A stretch of DNA of 5,903 bases, from contig NZ_CALBEX010000052.1 in assembly GCF_937889215.1 (NCBI RefSeq), forward strand, positions 1 through 5,903, in the 5' to 3' direction. Positions within the stretch are counted from its first letter, which is position 1, and each line of letters starts with the position of its first letter. Under the pieces are notes generated by a model that saw only the letters and a list, made by a program, of their open reading frames with translations, did not search any database and was not told the DNA's origin. Below, in pieces: positions 1 through 4,746 of the stretch. The stretch is from an uncultured Limnohabitans sp. GTDB lineage: Bacteria > Pseudomonadota > Gammaproteobacteria > Burkholderiales > Burkholderiaceae_C. A program made the position numbers and the translations under genes.

Positions 1-382
1 AGGCCTCGGGCTGGTAGTAGTCGTAGTAACTCACGAAGTACTCCACCGCGTTTTTGGGGAAGAACTCGCGGAACTCGCTGTACAGCTGCGCAGCCAAGGT
101 TTTGTTAGGCGCAAACACAATGGCGGGCTTGCCTATTTGTGCGATCACATTGGCCATGGTGAATGTCTTGCCCGAACCTGTCACGCCGAGCAGGGTCTGG
201 AACACCTCCCCGTCGTGCACGCCTTCGACCAACTGCTCAATGGCCACAGGCTGGTCGCCTGCGGGTGGGTAAGGTTGGTAAAGCTCAAACGGGGAGCCCG
301 GGTAGCTGACAAACTTCCCCTCTGCGAACGGGTCGGCATCAGACACGGCTTCAACAACAGGGGCTTCAGACAAGTTAGACAT
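1..382 (-). CDS. uvrB: UvrABC excinuclease subunit B, N-terminal part (cut by window edge)
   Basis: UvrB is the damage-verifying, helicase-like ATPase of nucleotide excision repair; it is loaded by UvrA and recruits UvrC in the cytoplasm. The first 127 residues are present and the rest lies beyond position 1. Visible are the N-terminal lead ending in [21 protein letters not shown], the Walker A motif GVTGSGKT at residues 66-73, the [10 protein letters not shown] segment (about 91-100), and the start of the DNA-clamping beta-hairpin, YYDYYQPEA, at 119-127. The ATG at 380-382 gives a 22-residue variable leader before the conserved part (EGKFV), and only a weak purine run (AAAAAGA) lies just upstream as a ribosome site. 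The gene is divergent from the aminotransferase. I saw no CTG-N10-CAG LexA-type box in the 121-nt gap, so SOS control from here is not supported. Identity is near certain from the motifs. Confidence 0.97.
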   Translation of the reverse strand, partial: MSNLSEAPVVEAVSDADPFAEGKFVSYPGSPFELYQPYPPAGDQPVAIEQLVEGVHDGEVFQTLLGVTGSGKTFTMANVIAQIGKPAIVFAPNKTLAAQLYSEFREFFPKNAVEYFVSYYDYYQPEA

Positions 383-399
383 CTTTTTGTTAAGACCGC

Positions 400-432
400 C
401 TGGCCAAACCAGACGGCCAAGGCCGTTAAAAT
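400..432 (+). promoter_or_regulatory. Candidate promoter/operator between uvrB and the aminotransferase
   Basis: A perfect inverted repeat, ACGGCC-AA-GGCCGT, occupies 413-426 and abuts a -10-like TAAAAT at 427-432. A second short dyad, CTGG-5 nt-CCAG, lies at 400-412. No good -35 box sits 16-18 nt upstream of the TAAAAT (the sequence there is CCAAAC). A plus-strand promoter for the aminotransferase that depends on, or is repressed by, a dyad-binding protein would fit, but the assignment is speculative. The symmetric site could equally serve uvrB. Confidence 0.25.
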
Positions 433-492
433 CAGGGACAACCCTAAAGCCTAACCGAGGAACGGGTTTTCTGCCACCACTGAACACAATCC

Positions 493-497
493 AAGGA
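493..497 (+). promoter_or_regulatory. Ribosome binding site of the aminotransferase, deciding the start
   Basis: AAGGA lies 6 nt before the ATG at 504. The same frame is open further upstream to about 387, but that stretch has no comparable site and does not resemble the family N-terminus, so the start at 504 is preferred. Confidence 0.75.
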
Positions 498-503
498 CTT
501 TCC

Positions 504-1700
504 ATGTCTCTGTTTTCCGCCGTCGAAATGGCCCCCCGCGACCCAATCCTGGGTCTGAACGAACAATACAACGCCGACACCAACCCCAACAAAGTAAACT
601 TGGGCGTGGGCGTGTACTTCGACGACAACGGCAAACTGCCCCTCTTGCAATGTGTGCAGGCAGCCGAAAAAACCATGATGGCCACGCCCTCCCCCCGCGG
701 CTACTTGCCCATTGACGGCATCGTGGCTTATGACAACGCCGTCAAGGCGCTGGTATTCGGTGCTGAATCTGACGTAGTGGAGTCGGGCCGCGTGTCAACC
801 GTGCAAGCCATTGGCGGCACGGGCGGCCTGAAAATCGGTGCCGACTTCCTGAAAAAAGTCAGCCCCAATGCGAAAGTGCTGATTTCTGACCCCAGCTGGG
901 AAAACCACCGCGCCATCTTCATCAACGCCGGTTTTGAAGTCGAGAGCTACACCTATTACGACGCGGCCAAGCGCGGCGTCAACTTCGAAGGCATGCTGGC
1001 CAGCCTGAATGCGGCCGCGGCGGGCACCATCGTCGTGTTGCACGCTTGCTGCCACAACCCCACGGGTTATGACATCACTGCGGCCCAGTGGGACCAGGTC
1101 ATTGCCGTCGTCAAGGCCAAAAGTCTCACGGCTTTCCTCGACATGGCCTACCAAGGCTTTGGCCACGGCATCCAAGAGGACGGCGCGGTCATCGGCAAGT
1201 TTGTGGCTGCGGGCCTGAACATTTTTGTGTCCACATCCTTCTCCAAGAGTTTCAGCCTCTACGGCGAGCGCGTGGGAGCCCTGTCGGTGGTGGCCACTGA
1301 CAAAGAAGAAGCCTCGCGCGTTTTGTCGCAACTCAAGATCGCCATCCGCACCAACTATTCCAACCCGCCCATCCACGGCGGTGCGGTGGTGGCAGCTGTG
1401 CTGAACAACCCTGAGCTGCGTGCCCAGTGGGAAAGCGAACTGGCCGAAATGCGCGTGCGCATCAAGGCCATGCGCCAAAAACTGGTGGACAGCCTCAAAG
1501 CGGCTGGCGTCAAGCAAGACATGAGCTTCATCACCACCCAGATCGGCATGTTCAGCTATTCGGGTCTGACCAAAGACCAAATGGTTCGTCTGCGCAGCGC
1601 GTTTGGCGTGTACGGCACCGACACCGGCCGCATGTGCGTGGCCGCGCTCAACAGCAAAAACATCGACTACGTGTGCGCATCGATCGCCAAAGTCGTCTAA
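504..1700 (+). CDS. tyrB: Aromatic/aspartate-type amino acid aminotransferase (PLP, fold type I)
   Basis: This is a cytoplasmic PLP enzyme exchanging amino groups between an amino acid (tyrosine, phenylalanine or aspartate) and 2-oxoglutarate. Its 398 residues match the usual length of AspC/TyrB (about 397). In order: the GVGVY substrate loop (34-38), the GGTGGL cofactor-phosphate loop (104-109), W132 stacking on PLP, N185 in CCHNPTG, D213 and Y216 in DMAYQGF, the Schiff-base lysine K248 in [14 protein letters not shown] with R256 binding phosphate, R282 in IRTNYSNPP (distal carboxylate), and R376 in GRMCVAAL (alpha-carboxylate). Roles are taken from the aspartate aminotransferase family by alignment from memory. 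The lysine segment is closer to TyrB ([14 protein letters not shown]) than to AspC (SYSKNFGLYNERVG), hence the symbol; preference between aromatic and acidic substrates cannot be read with certainty. It is apparently monocistronic, with its own ribosome site and a strong terminator 30 nt after the stop. Confidence 0.93.
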   Translation: MSLFSAVEMAPRDPILGLNEQYNADTNPNKVNLGVGVYFDDNGKLPLLQCVQAAEKTMMATPSPRGYLPIDGIVAYDNAVKALVFGAESDVVESGRVSTVQAIGGTGGLKIGADFLKKVSPNAKVLISDPSWENHRAIFINAGFEVESYTYYDAAKRGVNFEGMLASLNAAAAGTIVVLHACCHNPTGYDITAAQWDQVIAVVKAKSLTAFLDMAYQGFGHGIQEDGAVIGKFVAAGLNIFVSTSFSKSFSLYGERVGALSVVATDKEEASRVLSQLKIAIRTNYSNPPIHGGAVVAAVLNNPELRAQWESELAEMRVRIKAMRQKLVDSLKAAGVKQDMSFITTQIGMFSYSGLTKDQMVRLRSAFGVYGTDTGRMCVAALNSKNIDYVCASIAKVV

Positions 1701-1729
1701 AGCAAACCAGAAACTGACATTCGGCTTGC

Positions 1730-1758
1730 AACCGCCCCTGACGGGGCGGTTTCTTTTT
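1730..1758 (+). terminator. Rho-independent terminator after the aminotransferase
   Basis: ACCGCCCC (1731-1738) pairs perfectly with GGGGCGGT (1743-1750) around the 4-nt loop TGAC, with one more A-T pair outside (1730/1751). It is followed by a T-rich tract, TTCTTTTT (1751-1758). This isolates the aminotransferase from phaZ, so phaZ should have its own promoter. Confidence 0.92.
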
Positions 1759-1826
1759 GTACGGTCCGGAAGGTGACTGTCAATTAGGGGGCACACTCAA
1801 AAAATACCTGCTGGTCTCCTGTAGTA

Positions 1827-1852
1827 TTGCTGCAGCGCACCATTTTGTTGCA
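1827..1852 (+). promoter_or_regulatory. Candidate PHA-regulator (PhaR-like) operator upstream of phaZ
   Basis: TTGCTGCA (1827-1834) is repeated as TTGTTGCA (1845-1852), 7 of 8 bases identical at an 18-nt period. The first copy sits in a TGC/GCA dyad, TTGCTGCAGCGCA, at 1827-1839. TGC/GCA-rich dyads are what I recall for PhaR-type repressors of PHA genes in some proteobacteria, so this position just ahead of a PHA gene is suggestive. No convincing -35/-10 pair could be placed in 1759-1866. Apart from this element I see nothing in that gap. Confidence 0.3.
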
Positions 1853-1866
1853 AGGGAAACTGTCAC

Positions 1867-3456
1867 ATGCTTTATCAGATTTACGAAACGCAACGCTCCA
1901 TCATGGAGCCTTTTTCCGATCTGGCCCAGGCCGCAGCCAAGCTTTACAGCAACCCCCTGAACCCCATGGCGCAAACGCCCATGGCCCAGCGCGTGTCCGC
2001 TGGCTACGCCTTGATGCACCGTTTGGGCAAGGACTACGAGAAACCAGCGTTTGGCATTCAGACCGTCAAGGTCAACCAAACGGACGTCGCCATCCATGAG
2101 CGCATCGAGATCGACAAGCCCTTTTGTGAACTGCGCCGATTCAAGCGCTTCACGGACGACCCGGCAACTCTGGCACTGCTCAAAAGCCAACCCGTGGTTT
2201 TGATCGTGGCGCCTTTGTCTGGCCACTACGCCACGCTGCTGCGCGACACCGTCAAGACCATGCTGCAAGGCCACAAGGTCTACATCACCGACTGGAAAAA
2301 CGCCCGCTTGGTGCCCATGTCCGAAGGTGAATTCCACTTGGACGACTACATCAACTATGTGCAGGAATTCATCCGCCATCTGCAGTCCATCTACGGCTAC
2401 TGCCATGTGGTGAGCGTGTGCCAGCCCACCGTGCCGGTGTTGGCGGCCGTGTCCTTGATGGCCAGTCGTGGCGAAAAAACGCCATTGACCATGACCATGA
2501 TGGGCGGCCCCATCGATGCACGCAAATCACCCACAGCGGTGAACAACTTGGCGACCAACAAGAGTTTTGAGTGGTTCGAAAACAATGTGATCTACCGCGT
2601 ACCGGCCAACTTCGCAGGTGCCGGTCGCCGTGTGTACCCCGGGTTTTTACAACACACCGGTTTTGTGGCCATGAACCCTGACCGCCATGCCACCAGCCAT
2701 TACGATTACTTCAAAGACCTGATCAAGGGCGACGACGCCAGCACCGAAGCGCACCGCAAGTTCTACGACGAGTACAACGCGGTGCTCGACATGGACGCCG
2801 ACTACTACTTGGAAACCATCCAGACCGTGTTCCAGGACTTCAAGCTGGTCAAGGGCACCTGGGACGTCAAGGGTGTGGACGGCAAGATCGAGCGTGTGCG
2901 TCCGCAAGACATCAAGAACACCGCACTGATGACCGTGGAAGGCGAGTTGGACGATATCTCTGGCTCAGGCCAGACCCGTGCAGCCCAAGACATGTGCACC
3001 GGCGTGGTGGAGAGAGACCGCTTGCACCTGGAAGTGCTGGGTGCCGGCCACTACGGCATTTTCAGTGGCAGCCGTTGGCGCAATGTGGTCTACCCGAAAC
3101 TGGTTTCGTTCATCTTGAACCATTCGCCCAAGGCCAAAGTGGCCGTGACAACAGCCGTGGCTGCAGCGCCTAAGGAGGTCAAAGCCGCGGTCAAGACAGC
3201 CGCTAAGGCCCAAGTCACAGCAGCCGTCAAGCCTTCAGCCACGGCCGTCGCCAAGCCTGCGGCCAAATCTGCCGTCAAAGCGGTGGCCGCACCAGCAGTT
3301 AAGCCTGTTGCCAAAGTTGTGCAGCCCGTGGCGCCGGTCAAAGCAGCGGCCAAAAAACCTGTCAAGGCCATGGCTAAAGCCCCTGCCAAAAAAAGCAACG
3401 CTTCAGCCAAACCACCGGGCACAGTTAAAACTACTTGGGTTGCCCCAAAAGCCTGA
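1867..3456 (+). CDS. phaZ: Intracellular polyhydroxyalkanoate (PHB) depolymerase with histone-like C-terminal tail
   Basis: This enzyme hydrolyses (or thiolyses) stored, amorphous poly(3-hydroxybutyrate) at the granule surface, releasing monomers or oligomers for central metabolism. Residues 1 to about 420 match the Ralstonia eutropha PhaZ1 family (about 419 aa), including the N-terminus MLYQIYETQRSI, which fixes the start; AGGGA (1853-1857) lies 9 nt upstream. The catalytic triad reads C185 (VVSVCQPTVP), D362 (VEGELDDISG) and H395 (GAGHYGIFSG), equivalent to C183/D355/H388 recalled for PhaZ1. Cysteine in the nucleophile elbow is typical of this intracellular class and unlike the serine lipase box of secreted depolymerases. 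No signal peptide is seen. Residues 421-529 are an added low-complexity tail described separately. The TGA is 5 nt before the RnfB-type gene, so the two are probably co-transcribed. Confidence 0.95.
   Translation: MLYQIYETQRSIMEPFSDLAQAAAKLYSNPLNPMAQTPMAQRVSAGYALMHRLGKDYEKPAFGIQTVKVNQTDVAIHERIEIDKPFCELRRFKRFTDDPATLALLKSQPVVLIVAPLSGHYATLLRDTVKTMLQGHKVYITDWKNARLVPMSEGEFHLDDYINYVQEFIRHLQSIYGYCHVVSVCQPTVPVLAAVSLMASRGEKTPLTMTMMGGPIDARKSPTAVNNLATNKSFEWFENNVIYRVPANFAGAGRRVYPGFLQHTGFVAMNPDRHATSHYDYFKDLIKGDDASTEAHRKFYDEYNAVLDMDADYYLETIQTVFQDFKLVKGTWDVKGVDGKIERVRPQDIKNTALMTVEGELDDISGSGQTRAAQDMCTGVVERDRLHLEVLGAGHYGIFSGSRWRNVVYPKLVSFILNHSPKAKVAVTTAVAAAPKEVKAAVKTAAKAQVTAAVKPSATAVAKPAAKSAVKAVAAPAVKPVAKVVQPVAPVKAAAKKPVKAMAKAPAKKSNASAKPPGTVKTTWVAPKA
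3127..3453 (+). other. Lys/Ala/Val/Pro-rich, histone H1-like tail of the PHB depolymerase
   Basis: Residues 421-529 of PhaZ (109 aa) contain about 36 Ala, 22 Lys, 19 Val and 13 Pro, no Arg, and a single acidic residue (E437), giving a net charge near +21. Degenerate units such as AVKP, VAKPAAK and APAKK recur without a strict period. The composition resembles the C-terminal tails of AlgP, of the phasin PhaF, and the PAKKA repeats of PhaM, the last two of which bind DNA and link PHA granules to the nucleoid. A similar role here is inference. The frame stays open without interruption and runs directly from the catalytic domain, so this is one protein rather than a mis-joined ORF. Confidence 0.85.
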
Positions 3457-3461
3457 GGCCC

Positions 3462-4148
3462 ATGCCCCTGCAACCCACAGCGCCTGAGACCCAGGCGCTT
3501 TTTCTTGCCCTCAACGATGCCCTGCCCCAAACGCAGTGCACACGTTGCGGCTTTCCCGATTGCGCCAGCTATGCCAGCGCCATGGCCGAAGGTCAAGCGG
3601 CCATCAACCAATGCCCGCCGGGTGGAAAAGCCGGCATTGAGCGTCTGGCTGCATTGACTGGCCAACCCGTGGTCATGCTGAACCCGGAGCATGGCCTTGA
3701 AGGCCCACGGCATGTGGCCATCATTGACGAGGCCTGGTGCATTGGCTGCACGCTGTGCATCAAGGCCTGCCCGACCGATGCGATTTTGGGGGCCAACAAA
3801 GTCATGCACACCGTGATCGAACCTTGGTGCACGGGGTGTGAGTTGTGCATTCCGGTGTGTCCGGTGGACTGCATTGCGCTGGAAAATGTGACGAGCGAAG
3901 ATACTGGCTGGGCCGCCTGGTCTGCAGAGCAAGCCCACACCGCACGCCAGCGCTACACCTCACGCCAGCAGCGTTTGGTGCGCGAGGAAGCCGAGCACCA
4001 CAAGCAACTGCAAACCAAGGCCGAGCACAAACTGGCCGATCTGACAGCGCACACCAAGGGCACAGAAAACGCCCCCGAAGTGGACCGCAAACGCGCCATC
4101 ATCGAAGCGGCATTGGCCAAAGCAAAAGCCCGGCAAGCTGGCGCCTGA
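3462..4148 (+). CDS. rsxB: RnfB/RsxB-type iron-sulfur protein, without membrane anchor
   Basis: RnfB family proteins carry electrons through three [4Fe-4S] clusters in the Rnf/Rsx membrane redox complex. The 228-aa product has the Fe-S (4Fe-4S) domain at C26-x2-C29-x4-C34-x16-C51 (CTRCGFPDC), then two ferredoxin motifs: C93-x2-C96-x2-C99-x3-C103-P and C123-x2-C126-x2-C129-x3-C133-P, with an extra C137. Residues about 155-228 are a charged Ala/Lys/Glu/Gln-rich helical tail. Classical RnfB begins with a transmembrane helix; none is present here, and no other Rnf subunit is in the window, so it may act as a soluble ferredoxin-like carrier. The ATG at 3462 has TGAGG (3454-3458) close before it, overlapping the phaZ stop. 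A TTG at 3435 is an alternative start that would overlap phaZ and add nine residues. Spacing suggests translational coupling to phaZ. Confidence 0.88.
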   Translation: MPLQPTAPETQALFLALNDALPQTQCTRCGFPDCASYASAMAEGQAAINQCPPGGKAGIERLAALTGQPVVMLNPEHGLEGPRHVAIIDEAWCIGCTLCIKACPTDAILGANKVMHTVIEPWCTGCELCIPVCPVDCIALENVTSEDTGWAAWSAEQAHTARQRYTSRQQRLVREEAEHHKQLQTKAEHKLADLTAHTKGTENAPEVDRKRAIIEAALAKAKARQAGA

Positions 4149-4157
4149 CGGGCTTTT
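4124..4157 (+). terminator. Probable intrinsic terminator overlapping the end of the RnfB-type gene
   Basis: AAAAGCCCG (4124-4132) and CGGGCTTTT (4149-4157) form a perfect 9-bp stem, with the gene's last codons and stop inside a 16-nt loop. The A-flank/T-tail form is terminator-like, but only four T residues follow the GC stem and the loop is long, so strength is uncertain. Confidence 0.45.
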
Positions 4158-4166
4158 GAAGGACTT

Positions 4167-4230
4167 TGTCGGGGCTGAAGCCACCGACCTGCAAGACGGT
4201 TTTTGTAGGTCGGTGGCTTCAGCCCCGACA
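4167..4230. repeat. Large inverted repeat, REP-like doublet (REPIN/BIME-type) between convergent genes
   Basis: Arms 4167-4194 and 4203-4230 are 28 nt each and complementary at 27 positions; the only difference is G4191 facing T4206, a G-U wobble in RNA. The loop is 8 nt (GACGGTTT). Each arm is itself an imperfect palindrome: GTCGG, a bulged T, GGCT-TC-AGCC, CCGAC (4209-4229 on the plus strand). The right arm's palindrome is preceded by GTAG (4205-4208) and the left arm's, read on the minus strand, by GCAG. A GTAG foot plus a bulged hairpin is the signature of REP sequences served by RAYT (TnpA-REP) transposases. There is no T-run beyond the arms on either side, so it is not a canonical terminator, though it may protect 3' ends or block read-through of the convergent transcripts. 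Confidence 0.75.
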
Positions 4231-4263
4231 TGTTGTCAATCAGAACTGCTGGTCCGACACATC

Positions 4264-4746
4264 TCAATGCGCATTGGCCGCCAAAGCCGCAAAAGCCTTG
4301 ACCACTTCAGCAGGCGCCTGCACCAACTCGATCAACACGCCCTCGCCGCCAATCGGGAACTCTTCATTCGCCTTGGGGTGCAAGAAGGTGATGTCAAATC
4401 CAGCAGCGCCCTTGCGGATGCCGCCGGGCGCAAAGCGCACGCCTTGCGCCGCAAGCCACGCCACCGCCACCGGCAGGTCGTCGATCCACAGGCCGATGTG
4501 GTTGAGCGGCGTGGTGTGCACGGCAGGCTTTTTCTCGGGGTCCAGCGGTTGCATCAGGTCAACCTCGACCTTGAAGGGGCCGGAGCCGATGGCGCAAATG
4601 TCTTCGTCCACGTTCTCGCGTTCAATTTTGTAAGTGCCAGTCACTTCCAGGCCGAACATGTCGACCCAGAGTTTTTGCAAGCGGCTTTTGTCAGGGCCGC
4701 CGATGGCGATTTGCTGGACGCCCAGCACTTTGAAGGGGCGTGTCAT
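4264..4746 (-). CDS. VOC-superfamily protein, possible methylmalonyl-CoA epimerase
   Basis: A 160-aa protein with two beta-alpha-beta-beta-beta modules typical of the vicinal oxygen chelate (glyoxalase/epimerase) fold: module 1 about 7-67, module 2 about 81-143. Likely metal ligands by position are Q12 (VQQIAIGG), D63 (VDLMQP), H83 ([10 protein letters not shown]) and E140 (VLIELVQ). In most epimerases the first ligand is His (DHIAIA); Gln is acceptable, as in human glyoxalase I. Its ATG directly abuts the TAA of the carboxylase gene (TAAATG), with GGAG 9 nt upstream inside that gene, so the two are translationally coupled. Association with a propionyl-CoA carboxylase subunit makes epimerisation of methylmalonyl-CoA the best guess; a glyoxalase-like or unknown VOC activity is the alternative. 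Fold confidence is high, substrate confidence low. Confidence 0.82.
   Translation of the reverse strand: MTRPFKVLGVQQIAIGGPDKSRLQKLWVDMFGLEVTGTYKIERENVDEDICAIGSGPFKVEVDLMQPLDPEKKPAVHTTPLNHIGLWIDDLPVAVAWLAAQGVRFAPGGIRKGAAGFDITFLHPKANEEFPIGGEGVLIELVQAPAEVVKAFAALAANAH

Noticed and set aside
383..503. LexA/SOS box for uvrB
   Set aside because: No CTG-N10-CAG arrangement was found; the CTG...CAG-like dyad in this gap has the wrong spacing.
795..1796. Long open frame on the minus strand (333 codons) opposite the aminotransferase
   Set aside because: It lies antisense to a gene with all catalytic residues intact, has a His/Val/Asp-rich composition typical of reverse-strand frames in GC-rich DNA, and matches no family I recognise.
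1780..2406. Open frame on the minus strand (208 codons) opposite the start of phaZ
   Set aside because: Antisense to the conserved PhaZ1 N-terminus, with shadow-type composition and no recognisable domain.
3388..3428. Run of seven A in the phaZ tail as a possible programmed frameshift into the RnfB-type frame
   Set aside because: The codon phase (AAA AAA AGC) does not fit the X-XXY-YYZ rule for -1 slippage, and the RnfB frame has a TAA at 3426-3428, so a shift could not produce a fusion.
3090..3938. Long open frame on the minus strand (282 codons) opposite the phaZ tail and the RnfB-type gene
   Set aside because: Its Ala/Thr/Leu-rich part is the reverse complement of the Lys/Ala tail, and the opposite strand encodes three textbook [4Fe-4S] motifs; it is a shadow.
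4167..4230. Inverted repeat as terminal repeats of an insertion sequence or a CRISPR-like unit
   Set aside because: Only 8 nt lie between the arms, there is no transposase gene, no target-site duplication that I can see, and no repeat-spacer periodicity.
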